Source of the DNA: Streptomyces sp.
Lineage (GTDB): Bacteria; Actinomycetota; Actinomycetes; Streptomycetales; Streptomycetaceae
DNA length: 57,848 bases
Direction: 5' to 3'
Assembly: GCA_013362785.1 (NCBI GenBank)
Contig: JABFVM010000067.1
Coordinates: 1 to 57,848 of the forward strand
Shown piece by piece: positions 49,201 through 56,743 of the stretch. The notes below the pieces were generated by a model. The model did not search any database and was not told the origin of the DNA. It was given only the letters and a program-made list of their open reading frames with translations. How positions within the stretch are numbered: the stretch's first letter is position 1; each line of letters starts with the position of its first letter. The position numbers and the translations under genes are program-made.

Positions 49201-49481
49201 CGGCTGCCCCAGTGGGTGAGGCGCCTGGAGGGCCCGCCGTCGACCGGGGCGATGTGCACCTCGGGGGCGCCGTCGCGGGTGGAGGTCCAGGCGACGGTCG
49301 TCCCGTCGGGCGAGATACGCGGCAGGCTGACCGGCACATTGTCGGCGCTGACCCGCCAGGCCCGACCGCCGTCGAGCGGGGCGAGCCATACGTCGTCCTC
49401 GGCGGTGAAGGCGACCAGGTCACCGTGCAGATGCGGATACCGGAGATACGAAGACGATGCGGGCGTCGCGGACTGAGTCAC
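46260..49481 (-). CDS. Tricorn protease homologue (S41 family)
   Basis: This 1073-residue cytoplasmic peptidase degrades oligopeptides made by the proteasome and other proteases. Propeller domains (about 1-640, with repeats such as PRISPDGTTVAWTSTRDGAP) precede a core with a C1 domain, a PDZ domain (about 760-850) and the C2 catalytic domain. The active-site pattern fits tricorn: H745 (TSHAYVTPR) and the nucleophile S966 in EFSGSDGD, almost the numbering of the archaeal enzyme (H746, S965). GTG 49481 has only a weak ribosome-binding site. The stop codon is part of a dispersed repeat. It is probably monocistronic. Confidence 0.94.
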   Translation of the reverse strand: MTQSATPASSSYLRYPHLHGDLVAFTAEDDVWLAPLDGGRAWRVSADNVPVSLPRISPDGTTVAWTSTRDGAPEVHIAPVDGGPSRRLTHWGSRQTRVRGWTPDGKVLAISTQGQAGSRRTWAHTVPLDGGPATTLPYGPVGDVVHGPRLVLASAPMGLEAARWKRYRGGTAGKLWIGPEGDPQGEGDFVRLHDELDGNIEYPMWVGDRIAFLSDHEGVGAVYSSLADGSELRRHTPVDGFYARHAASDGGRVVYACAGELWLLDDLGGAEPRRLDIRLGGQRTDRQPYPLNASRAFGEAAPDHAARGSAVAVRGAVHWVTHRSGPARALAAEPGVRARLPRTFRAEGEEWVVWVTDAEGDDALEFAPATGLAPGATPRRLAAGQLGRVLELAMAPDGSRAAVAAHDGRLLLVERESGEVREVDRSADGDVSGLVFSPDSAWLAWSHPGPRPLCQLKLANTTDLSVSEATPLRFQDYAPAFTQDGKHLVFLSTRAFDPVYDEHVFDLAFVVGSRPHLITLAATTPSPFGPQRHGRPFDAPDKDETPDSEGAPTTRIDLEGLADRIVPFPVEAARYTNLRAAKDGVLWLRHPVRGALGSSRATPDDPEPKTEMERYDLGQRRVEHLADDADHFEVSGDGKRLLLWTDGRLKVVPSDRRASGDEDSDSNITVDLTRVRQRVDPGAEWRQMFDETGRIMRDHFWRPDMSGVDWTGVLDRYRPLLDRVATHDDLVDLLWEVQGELGTSHAYVTPRGGHGGGARQGLLGADISRHDDGSWRIDRILPSETSDPDARAPLAAPGVAVRAGDAVVAVAGMPVDPVTGPGPLLVGTAGKAVELTISPAGGGDVRHAVVVPIADEQPLRYHAWVADRRAYVHEKSGGRLGYLHVPDMQAPGWAQIHRDLRVEVAREGLVVDVRENGGGHTSQLVVEKLARRIVGWELPRGMRPYSYPEDAPRGPVVAVANEFSGSDGDIVNAAIKALGLGPVVGTRTWGGVIGIDSRYRLVDGTLITQPKYAIWLEGHGWDVENHGVDPDVEVVQRPQDWVAGRDAQLDEAIRIALAGLEERPAKTPPALPT

Positions 49482-49555
49482 CCGATCACCATAAGCAGGG
49501 GCGGCGTCCGGGGACAGGCTTTTGGATCACTTGCGCAACTCCCGTCCCGGTGCGG

Positions 49556-50167
49556 TCACTTGCCCTCCGGCCAGCAGTTCGGGTGTTCCTTGCAGTAGAC
49601 GGTCTTGGTGACGGTCACGGTGACCGTGGGGCCGGGCTGCTGTCCGCCGCCGCCCGGACTGACCGGCGAGGGCTCGGCGTTGCAGTTGCCCAGGCCGTTC
49701 ACGTGGAACCACTCCTTGCCGCCGACCTTGGCGACGAGGTCGCCGCGCACACAGGCGCCGCTGACCGCCTTGGTGATCCGGCCGGTGACGGAGATGTCCT
49801 TGCCGTCCTTGGTCTCGCCCTCGCAGTCGACCTTGACCACGGTGTTCTCGGTGGCGCTGGGCGCGGCGGAACCGCCCTCGGGGTTCTCGTACGAGCCCGT
49901 GCAGTTGAGCCACTGCACCCCGGCGTTCTGCCGGTTCAGCTCCTCGGTGACCGTCTGGTCGACCGTGAACGCCACGGTGGCACTGCTCAGCCCGCCCGGA
50001 TCACAGGCGACCAGCCCGCCGACGGCGACCACGGCGAGACCCGCCACACCCGCCACCCGTGCCGCACCGGCGCGGCGACCGACGGGACGCGTACGACCTG
50101 AGCGCGCCGCGCGAGCCGTCCGCTCCACACGCGCCGCGCGAGCCCAAACCCTCCTGAATGCCCCCAT
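49556..50167 (-). CDS. Putative lipoprotein of unknown function
   Basis: The protein has 203 residues. A hydrophobic stretch ends in the lipobox LVAC (lipidation at C55), followed by a Ser/Gly/Thr region with six further Cys and a Pro-rich, TVTVTVTK-containing tail. The N-region from ATG 50167 would be unusually long and Arg-rich; a start at GTG 50128 (VERTARAARSGRTRPVG) is more plausible for a signal sequence. The mature part resembles small DUF4333-like envelope proteins only loosely. It is separated from tricorn by 74 bp on the same strand. Confidence 0.75.
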   Translation of the reverse strand: MGAFRRVWARAARVERTARAARSGRTRPVGRRAGAARVAGVAGLAVVAVGGLVACDPGGLSSATVAFTVDQTVTEELNRQNAGVQWLNCTGSYENPEGGSAAPSATENTVVKVDCEGETKDGKDISVTGRITKAVSGACVRGDLVAKVGGKEWFHVNGLGNCNAEPSPVSPGGGGQQPGPTVTVTVTKTVYCKEHPNCWPEGK

Positions 50168-50234
50168 GGACGGCAGCCTGCCACTGTCCCGCCCGACGCG
50201 GTAGAGCGCATACGGCCACTCCTCGCTCTCGCAC

Positions 50235-50400
50235 GTTCCTTGGAGCCCGTCCAGGAGGCCCTGACCTCCACCCCGGAGACGAGCCCAACCTTCAGCGGGC
50301 CCTCGTCGACGAGGCGCAGGCGCGTGGGCTGTTGCGGGGAGGCGGGGAGCTGGGCGGCTGGGAGCTGTTCGCCGCGGTCGCCGAGACGGTCGGCGTCAGG
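50235..50400 (+). pseudogene. Possible gene remnant with a frameshift
   Basis: The plus strand shows a stretch with nearly all third positions G or C in coding-like frames: first EPVQEALTSTPET, then, in another frame, EPNLQRALVDEAQARGLLR followed by ELGGWELFAAVAETVGV. A one-base shift near 50275 would join them. I do not recognise the family, and no start or ribosome-binding site is visible. It may be the C-terminal scrap of a lost gene. Confidence 0.3.
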
Positions 50401-50788
50401 CGCGCAGGAGCAGCCACTCCTGGAGTTCGACCAGGTTGCCCTCCGGGTCCTTGAGGTGGGCGACGCGCATGCGGTCGGTCATGGGGGCGGGACCGTGCAG
50501 GAGGGTCGCGCCGCGTTCGGTGATCTGTGCGCAGTAGGCGTCCAGGTCGTCCACGCGCAGGACGACGAGCGAGCGGTGACCGGTGGCGGTGTCCCCGAGT
50601 TCGCCCAGGACGGCGGCCATCATCCCCCGGTCCTGGAGGGCGATGCCCGCCGAGCCGACGGCGGGGCTGAACTTCTCGTACGGCCCGTTCACCGCGCCCG
50701 ACTGCGGCTTGAGGCCGAGGACGTGGGCGTAGAAGCGGTAGCAGGCGGCGAAGTCGGTGACGAGGAGCCGGACTTGGGCGAGTTCCAT
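50396..50788 (-). CDS. VOC (glyoxalase-like) family protein
   Basis: This 130-residue single-module VOC protein starts ELAQVRLLVTDFAACYRFYAHVLG and ends with HLKDPEGNLVELQEWL, the typical metal-ligand Glu strand. It probably binds or isomerises a small carbonyl or aromatic compound; the substrate is unknown. ATG 50788 has AAGGGGGA about 4 nt upstream. It follows rsmE after 17 bp and is the last gene of the hrcA-dnaJ operon. Confidence 0.9.
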   Translation of the reverse strand: MELAQVRLLVTDFAACYRFYAHVLGLKPQSGAVNGPYEKFSPAVGSAGIALQDRGMMAAVLGELGDTATGHRSLVVLRVDDLDAYCAQITERGATLLHGPAPMTDRMRVAHLKDPEGNLVELQEWLLLRA

Positions 50789-50805
50789 ACAGTCCCCCTT
50801 CGGTG

Positions 50806-51555
50806 TCAGGACCAGCGGCCGGTGCGTCCCAGGAGCAGGGCCGCGGCCGCGGTTCCGGCCGTCGAGGTACGCAGCACACTGGGCCCCAGCACACACGCCT
50901 TGGCGCCCGCCTCCTGGAAGAGCGCCAGCTCGTCCTTGGAGACACCGCCTTCGGGGCCGACGACCAGCATGATCTCGCCCTCGGCGGGGAGTTCGGCGGT
51001 GGCGAGCGGTTCGCTGCCGTACTCGAAGTCGGAGTGGAGTACGGCGGCGAAGTCGGCTGCGGCGAGGAGCGCGGCGACCTGCTTGGTCGTCGCGGCGTCG
51101 GCGACCTCGGGGAAGCGGACCCGGCGGGACTGCTTGCCGGCCTCGCGGGCGGTGGCCCGCCACTTGCCGAGTGCCTTCAGGCCGCGGTCGCCCTTCCACT
51201 GGGTGATGCAGCGGGCCGCCTGCCAGGGCACGATGGCGTCGACGCCGACCTCGGTCATGGTCTCGACGGCCAGCTCGCCCCGGTCGCCCTTGGGCAGGGC
51301 CTGGACGACCGTGATGCGGGGCGCGGGCTCCGGCTCCTCGGACACCGAGGTCATGTGGACGATGAGCCGGTCCTTGCCCTCGGTGCCGACCACGTCGCAC
51401 ACGGCGTAGCGTCCCGCGCCGTCGGTGAGCACGACTTCCTCACCCGGCTGGAGCCGCTTCACGGACACCGCGTGGCGCCCTTCGGGGCCGTCGAGGACGT
51501 ACTGTCCGGCGCCGCCCGCGCGGAAGTGCTCGACGACGAACACCGGCGCGGTCAT
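50806..51555 (-). CDS. rsmE: 16S rRNA (uracil-1498-N3)-methyltransferase RsmE
   Basis: This 249-residue SPOUT-class methyltransferase has an N-terminal PUA-like domain (1-70, with EGRHAVSVKRLQPGEEVVL) and a trefoil-knot domain with VQALPKGDRGELAVETMTEV, LVVGPEGGVSKDEL and VLGPSVLRTSTAGTAA, which bind S-adenosylmethionine. It modifies U1498 in the decoding centre. It overlaps the nitronate monooxygenase gene by 4 bp (ATGA). The order hrcA-dnaJ-rsmE is conserved in actinobacteria. Confidence 0.95.
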   Translation of the reverse strand: MTAPVFVVEHFRAGGAGQYVLDGPEGRHAVSVKRLQPGEEVVLTDGAGRYAVCDVVGTEGKDRLIVHMTSVSEEPEPAPRITVVQALPKGDRGELAVETMTEVGVDAIVPWQAARCITQWKGDRGLKALGKWRATAREAGKQSRRVRFPEVADAATTKQVAALLAAADFAAVLHSDFEYGSEPLATAELPAEGEIMLVVGPEGGVSKDELALFQEAGAKACVLGPSVLRTSTAGTAAAALLLGRTGRWS

Positions 51556-52628
51556 CGGATCCCGCCCTGGGCCGACAACGCTGTCTTGGCGGCGGCGAGT
51601 TCGGCGACCAGGACCTCCACGAGCTGTCCTGCCGAGAGTTCGCGGGCCATCCGGTGCCCCTGCCCGGCCCACAGCGCCATGCCCTGCGCGTCGCCGGACG
51701 AGGCGGCCTTCTTGCGCAGCGGCGAGGTGAGGTGGTGGACCTCGGGGTAGGCGGCGGGGGCGTACGGCCCGTGCTCGCGCAGGAAGCGGTTGACCAGGCC
51801 GCGGGCGGGCCGCCCGGAGAAGGCGCGGGTCAACTCGGTGCGTACGAACAGGGGGTTGGTCAGCGCCTGCTTGTGCAGGGCGTTGGCGCCGGACTCCGGG
51901 GTGGCGAGGAAGGCGGTGCCGAGCTGGGCGGCACTGGCACCGGCCGCGAGGACGGCGGCGATCTGGCTGCCGCGCATGATGCCGCCGGCGGCGACGAGGG
52001 GCAGGCTCACGGTCTCCCGGACCTGGGCGAGCAGCGACAGCAGTCCGATGCCGGTGCCGTCGGTCTCGGGGTTGTCGCGATGGGTGCCCTGATGGCCGCC
52101 CGCCTCGACGCCCTGCACGATCACGGCGTCGGCACCGGCCCGCTCCACGGCGAGGGCCTCGTCCGCGGTGGTGGCGGTGACGAGGGTGATCGTGCCGGAG
52201 CGGCGCAGCGCCTCCAGCACCTCACCGCTGGGTACGCCGAAGTGGAAGGAGACGACGGGCACCGGGTTGTCGAGCAGCACGGCGAGCTTGGCCTCGTAGC
52301 CGTCGTCCCGCCCGCTGTCCGGGTCGCCCAGCTCGGTGTCGTACCAGGCGGCCTCGCCGGCCAGCTGGTGGGCGTAGACGTCCACGGCGGCCGCGTCGGC
52401 ATACTCGGGCTGCGGCATGAAGAGGTTGACCCCGAAGGGCCGACCGGTCAGGCTCCGCAGCTGCTTGATCTCCTGGTACATCCCGTCGGCGGTTTTGTAC
52501 CCGGCGGCAAGAAATCCCAGCCCGCCGGCCTCGGCCACGGCAGCGGCGAGGTGCGGCACGGAGACGCCGCCCGCCATGGGGGCCTGCACGATCGGATGAG
52601 GGAAGAGATCGGTCAGTGCGGAGGACAT
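51552..52628 (-). CDS. Nitronate monooxygenase / 2-nitropropane dioxygenase family flavoenzyme
   Basis: This 358-residue FMN-dependent TIM-barrel enzyme starts with PIVQAPMAGGVSVPHLAAAV, then shows GVEAGGHQGTH (phosphate/FMN region with the active-site His) and LPLVAAGGIMRGSQIAAVLAAGA (second FMN-binding loop). It oxidises toxic nitronates such as propionate-3-nitronate. The gene lies between dnaJ and rsmE, a position common in streptomycetes, and overlaps rsmE by 4 bp. Confidence 0.93.
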   Translation of the reverse strand: MSSALTDLFPHPIVQAPMAGGVSVPHLAAAVAEAGGLGFLAAGYKTADGMYQEIKQLRSLTGRPFGVNLFMPQPEYADAAAVDVYAHQLAGEAAWYDTELGDPDSGRDDGYEAKLAVLLDNPVPVVSFHFGVPSGEVLEALRRSGTITLVTATTADEALAVERAGADAVIVQGVEAGGHQGTHRDNPETDGTGIGLLSLLAQVRETVSLPLVAAGGIMRGSQIAAVLAAGASAAQLGTAFLATPESGANALHKQALTNPLFVRTELTRAFSGRPARGLVNRFLREHGPYAPAAYPEVHHLTSPLRKKAASSGDAQGMALWAGQGHRMARELSAGQLVEVLVAELAAAKTALSAQGGIR

Positions 52629-52706
52629 GACGGCATGTTGTCACGTCCCCCGAACAAGTCCGAATCGGGTCCGCCCTTACCGCGGGCCGGCACTTCCCAC
52701 CGGGGG

Positions 52707-53843
52707 TCAGCGCCCGTTGAAGGCGTCCTTCAACCGCGAGAACAGCCCCTGCTGCCCGGGCTGGAACTGCCCCTGGGGCCGCTCCTCACCGCGCAGCTTG
52801 GCGAGCTCCCGCAGCAACCGCTCCTGCTCCGGATCGAGCTTGCTCGGGGTCTGGACCTCGACATGGACGATGAGGTCGCCCCTGCCGCCACCGCGGAGGT
52901 GGGTCACGCCGCGTCCGTGCAGCGGGATCGACTGGCCGGACTGGGTACCGGGCCGGATGTCGACCTCCTCCATGCCGTCCAGCGTCTCCAGCGGAACCTT
53001 GGTGCCGAGGGACGCCGCGGTCATCGGGATGGTGACCGTGCAGTGCAGGTCGTCGCCGCGCCGCTGGAAGGTCGAGTGCGGCAGCTCGTGGATCTCGACG
53101 TAGAGGTCACCGGCGGGGCCGCCGCCGGGGCCGACCTCGCCCTCGCCCGCGAGCTGGATCCGCGTGCCGTTGTCGACACCGGCCGGGATCTTCACGGTCA
53201 GCGTCCGGCGCGACCGGACCCGTCCGTCACCCGCGCACTCCGGGCAGGGCGTGGGCACGACGGTGCCGAAGCCCTGGCACTGCGGACACGGCCGGGAGGT
53301 CATGACCTGGCCCAGGAACGACCGGGTGACCTGCGACACCTCACCGCGGCCGCGGCACATGTCACACGTCTGCGCGGAGGTGCCGGGAGCGGCCCCCTCG
53401 CCGTTGCAGGTGTTGCAGACGACGGCCGTGTCGACCTGGATGTCCTTCGTCGTACCGAAGGCCGCCTCGTCGAGCTCGACCTCCAGCCGGATCATCGCGT
53501 CCTGGCCGCGCCGCGTACGCGACCGCGGACCCCGCTGGGACGCCGTACCGAAGAACGCGTCCATGATGTCCGAGAAGTTGCCGAAGCCACCGGCGCCGAA
53601 GCCGCCCGCGCCCGCGCCGCCCGCCTGGGACAGCGGGTCGCCGCCGAGGTCGTAGACCTGCTTCTTCTGCGGGTCCGACAGCACCTCGTAAGCGGCGTTG
53701 ATCTCCTTGAACCGCTCCTGGGTCTTCGGATCCGGATTGACGTCCGGGTGCAGCTCGCGGGCGAGCCGCCGGAAGGCCTTCTTGATCTCTTCCTGCGACG
53801 CGTCGCGACGCACGCCGAGAACGGCGTAGTAGTCCGTGGCCAC
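52707..53843 (-). CDS. dnaJ: Chaperone DnaJ (second copy type, hrcA-linked)
   Basis: This 378-residue DnaJ has a J-domain (1-70, HPD in [10 protein letters not shown]), a Gly/Phe-rich linker (about 75-105) and a zinc-finger domain with four CxxCxGxG repeats ([32 protein letters not shown]). The substrate-binding C-terminal region ends before the GQQG segment. It activates DnaK ATPase and binds unfolded proteins. Its GTG start directly follows the HrcA stop (TAAGTG). With hrcA it forms the CIRCE-controlled unit typical of actinobacteria. Confidence 0.97.
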   Translation of the reverse strand: MATDYYAVLGVRRDASQEEIKKAFRRLARELHPDVNPDPKTQERFKEINAAYEVLSDPQKKQVYDLGGDPLSQAGGAGAGGFGAGGFGNFSDIMDAFFGTASQRGPRSRTRRGQDAMIRLEVELDEAAFGTTKDIQVDTAVVCNTCNGEGAAPGTSAQTCDMCRGRGEVSQVTRSFLGQVMTSRPCPQCQGFGTVVPTPCPECAGDGRVRSRRTLTVKIPAGVDNGTRIQLAGEGEVGPGGGPAGDLYVEIHELPHSTFQRRGDDLHCTVTIPMTAASLGTKVPLETLDGMEEVDIRPGTQSGQSIPLHGRGVTHLRGGGRGDLIVHVEVQTPSKLDPEQERLLRELAKLRGEERPQGQFQPGQQGLFSRLKDAFNGR

Positions 53844-54860
53844 TTACGACTCCGCCAGGATCTGTCCGACGTACCGTGCCACTGCGCGTACCGCTCCCAT
53901 CGTTCCCGGGTAATCCATGCGGGTCGGTCCGACCACGCCGAGCTTGGCTACTGCCTCGCCGCCCGAACCGTAGCCGACCGACACCACCGAAGTGGAGTTG
54001 AGTCCCTCATAGGCGTTCTCGTGCCCGATGCGCACGGTCATGCCCGAATCCCCCGCCTCGCCAAGGAGCTTGAGGAGCACGACCTGCTCCTCAAGCGCCT
54101 CAAGGACGGGGCGGATGGTGAGGGGGAAGTCATGTCCGAAGCGGGTGAGATTGGCGGTGCCGCCGATCATCAGCCGCTCCTCGTTCTCCTCGACGAGTGT
54201 CTCCAGGAGGGTGGAGAGCACGGTCGAGACGGTGCCGCGGTCCTCCATGTCGAAGGCCTCGGGGAGGTCCTCGACCAGCCGTGGCACATCGGTGAAGCGC
54301 CGCCCCGCGACCTTGCTGTTGAGCCGCGCGCGCAGATCCGCGAGCGAGGCCTCGCCGAAGGGTGCCGGGCAGTCGACCATCCGCTGCTCGACCCGCCCGG
54401 TGTCCGTGATCAGCACGAGCATCACGCGCGCGGGTGCGAGCGAGAGCAGCTCGACATGCCGGACGGTGGACCGGGTCAGCGACGGGTACTGCACTACGGC
54501 GACCTGCCGGGTGAGCTGCGCGAGCAGCCGCACGGTCCGGGCCACGACGTCGTCGAGGTCGACGGCGCCGTCGAGGAAGTTCTGGATCGCGCGCCGCTCG
54601 GGCGGGCTCATCGGCTTGACGCCGGCGAGCTTGTCGACGAACAGCCGGTAGCCCTTGTCGGTCGGGATGCGACCGGCGCTGGTGTGCGGCTGGGCGATGT
54701 ACCCCTCGTCCTCCAGGGCCGCCATGTCGTTGCGGACGGTCGCCGGGGAGACGCCCAGGCTGTGCCGCTCGGTCAGGGCCTTCGACCCCACCGGCTCCTC
54801 GGTGCCGACATAGTCCTGGACGATGGCGCGCAGTACCTGGAGCCTGCGTTCACTCAGCAA
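53844..54860 (-). CDS. hrcA: Heat-inducible transcription repressor HrcA
   Basis: This 338-residue repressor of chaperone genes has an N-terminal winged helix (about 1-75, [20 protein letters not shown] then [13 protein letters not shown]), a HrcA GAF-like domain and a C-terminal region ending [20 protein letters not shown]. It binds the CIRCE element, and GroEL is its usual modulator. TTG 54860 is chosen because GGAGG lies 10 nt upstream, and it gives the known N-terminus [15 protein letters not shown]. The frame is open to 54986. It begins the operon with dnaJ, NMO, rsmE and VOC. Confidence 0.97.
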   Translation of the reverse strand: MLSERRLQVLRAIVQDYVGTEEPVGSKALTERHSLGVSPATVRNDMAALEDEGYIAQPHTSAGRIPTDKGYRLFVDKLAGVKPMSPPERRAIQNFLDGAVDLDDVVARTVRLLAQLTRQVAVVQYPSLTRSTVRHVELLSLAPARVMLVLITDTGRVEQRMVDCPAPFGEASLADLRARLNSKVAGRRFTDVPRLVEDLPEAFDMEDRGTVSTVLSTLLETLVEENEERLMIGGTANLTRFGHDFPLTIRPVLEALEEQVVLLKLLGEAGDSGMTVRIGHENAYEGLNSTSVVSVGYGSGGEAVAKLGVVGPTRMDYPGTMGAVRAVARYVGQILAES

Positions 54861-54901
54861 CTCGCGCACACCTCCAGAAGTCGTTCCCCTTGACGTCTCG
54901 C

Positions 54902-54928
54902 CTGGCACTCTGTCCGTCCGAGTGCCAG
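54902..54928 (-). promoter_or_regulatory. CIRCE operator of hrcA-dnaJ
   Basis: CTGGCACTC (54902-54910), a 9-bp spacer (TGTCCGTCC) and GAGTGCCAG (54920-54928) form the classical CIRCE inverted repeat, 42-68 bp upstream of hrcA. It should give autorepression at normal temperature. Confidence 0.93.
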
Positions 54929-55025
54929 CCGTCCCCGGCCCAGTGTACGGCTGTGGGGTACGCCCCGGGCAAGGCCGGTCCCGCACCGCCGTGCCTGACG
55001 GTGGTGTCTTGGTTAGCGTCGCGGT

Positions 55026-55769
55026 ATGACGGTGACTTGGGAAGAGGCGGGGTGGGAGCGGTTGGCCGCCGGGGTCGGGCGGTGCCGGCTTCCGGTGTGG
55101 GACTGCACGGCGGGGCTGGTCGTCGGGGACGGTTCGGCACTGATCGTCGACGCCGGGTCAAGCCTTGCGGAGGGCGCACGCCTGCGTACGCAGGCGCAGT
55201 GGCTCGCGGGTCATCGTGTGACTCATCTCGCGCTGACGCACCCCCACTTCGACCATGTCTTCGGGGCGGCGGCGTTCGCGGGTGCGGAGGTGTACGGCCC
55301 GGTCGGCATCGACACGGTGCTCGACGGACGCCGCGCGCGCGAGGAGCTGCGCGCGGACGCGGTCCGCAACGGCCTGGACGCGGCCGCGGCGGAGGAGGCG
55401 TCGGACGCGCTGATCCGCCCCCACCACCAGGTCAGCGGCGAGTGGACCCTCGACCTGGGCGGCGGCCGCCAGGTCCTGCTGGCGAACGTGGGCCCGGCCC
55501 ACACCGCCCACGACCTGGCCGTACTGGTGCCGGCCCGGCTCCCCGGGGATCGGGAGGTGGTCTTCTGCGGCGATCTGGTCGAGGAGTCCGGCGAACCCCA
55601 GGCCGGCCAGGACGCCGTACCGTCGCACTGGCCGGCCGCCCTGGACCGCCTGCTGGACCTGGGCGGCGAGGACGCGCTGTATGTGCCCGGTCACGGAGCG
55701 GTGGTGGACGCGGAGTTCGTACGGCGGCAGCGGGACGCCCTGGCGGCCCGCTTCGGCGTGTCGCGTTGA
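55026..55769 (+). CDS. Metallo-beta-lactamase-fold hydrolase
   Basis: The protein has 247 residues. The zinc motif HPHFDH at about 72-77 is followed by the downstream ligands H in GPAHTAHDL and D in FCGDLVEE, and the final H in YVPGHGAVV. This is the MBL-fold group; the reaction is unknown, with thioester hydrolases, lactonases and others possible. ATG 55026 starts [10 protein letters not shown]. It is divergent from hrcA and 42 bp upstream of the DUF3097 gene on the same strand. Confidence 0.9.
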   Translation: MTVTWEEAGWERLAAGVGRCRLPVWDCTAGLVVGDGSALIVDAGSSLAEGARLRTQAQWLAGHRVTHLALTHPHFDHVFGAAAFAGAEVYGPVGIDTVLDGRRAREELRADAVRNGLDAAAAEEASDALIRPHHQVSGEWTLDLGGGRQVLLANVGPAHTAHDLAVLVPARLPGDREVVFCGDLVEESGEPQAGQDAVPSHWPAALDRLLDLGGEDALYVPGHGAVVDAEFVRRQRDALAARFGVSR

Positions 55770-55811
55770 ACTCCGCTCCTTGACCGGGGCGCTTCTCCTA
55801 TCGTCATCCGA

Positions 55812-56624
55812 ATGCGCCAGTACTCCCCGGACCTGACCCCGCCCTGGAAGAAGCCCAAGCCCGTCCCCGAGGTCCCGGCGGAGCCGGGCCTGGTGGTGGA
55901 GGAGCCGGGCACGGGTTTCTGCGGCGCGGTGATCCGCTGCGAGGCGGGCACGGTCACCCTGGAGGACCGCTTCGGCAAGCACCGCGTGTTCCCGCTGGAG
56001 CCGCGCGGCTTCCTGCTGGAGGGCAAGGTGGTGACCCTGGTCCGCCCCTCGTCCTCCGCCCCCGTACGCCCCGCCCGTACGGCGTCCGGTTCGCTCGCCG
56101 TCCCGAACGCACGCGCACGCGTGGCCCGCGCCGGCCGTATCTACGTGGAGGGCCGGCACGACGCCGAGCTGGTCGAGCGGGTGTGGGGCGACGACCTGCG
56201 CATCGAGGGCGTGGTCGTGGAGTATCTGGAGGGCGTCGACGACCTCCCGTCGATCGTGGCCGATTTCGCACCGGGCCCGGATGCCCGGCTGGGCGTCCTG
56301 GTGGACCACCTGGTGCCCGGCACCAAGGAGTGGCGCATCGCGGAGGCGGTGACGAGCGAGCACGCCCTGGTGGTGGGCCACCCGTACATCGACATCTGGG
56401 AGGCGGTGAAGCCGTCGTCCCTGGGCATCGAGGCATGGCCCCGGATCCCGCACGGCCAGGACTGGAAGACGGGCGTGTGCCGGGCACTGGGATGGCCGGA
56501 AAACACCGGTGCGGCCTGGCAGGGGATTCTGTCGCGGGTGCGGTCCTACAAGGACCTGGAGCCGGAGTTGCTGGGGCGTGTGGAGGAGCTGATCGACTTC
56601 GTCACGGGTGACGGCGGGGCCTGA
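55812..56624 (+). CDS. DUF3097-family protein
   Basis: This 270-residue protein belongs to the actinobacterial DUF3097 family, with an N-terminal segment RQYSPDLTPPWKKPKPVPEV and a Toprim-like middle (RIYVEGRHDAELVERVWGDD, VVVEYLEGVDDLPSIVADF). The EGRHDAEL and DHLVPGTKEW segments suggest metal-dependent nucleotidyl or nuclease chemistry, which is unproven. It is commonly found near hemW and hrcA in actinobacteria, as here. Confidence 0.9.
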   Translation: MRQYSPDLTPPWKKPKPVPEVPAEPGLVVEEPGTGFCGAVIRCEAGTVTLEDRFGKHRVFPLEPRGFLLEGKVVTLVRPSSSAPVRPARTASGSLAVPNARARVARAGRIYVEGRHDAELVERVWGDDLRIEGVVVEYLEGVDDLPSIVADFAPGPDARLGVLVDHLVPGTKEWRIAEAVTSEHALVVGHPYIDIWEAVKPSSLGIEAWPRIPHGQDWKTGVCRALGWPENTGAAWQGILSRVRSYKDLEPELLGRVEELIDFVTGDGGA

Positions 56625-56743
56625 CGGTGGGCAGAACGCGGCGCGCCATGATCAGGCCATCGATGATCGGGCGGGCCCACCGCTCGCCGCATGGATCGCG
56701 CGCTCGGCCCCGTGGTCGCGCCTGCCCCATCCGCCCCGACTGA

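Noticed and set aside
46206..49598. 1130-codon plus-strand frame over tricorn
   Set aside because: The minus strand carries the conserved tricorn active-site motifs and the plus frame has none.
51654..54893. 1079-codon plus-strand frame over NMO, dnaJ and hrcA
   Set aside because: The minus-strand genes are unmistakable and end-to-end coupled, so the plus frame is a shadow.
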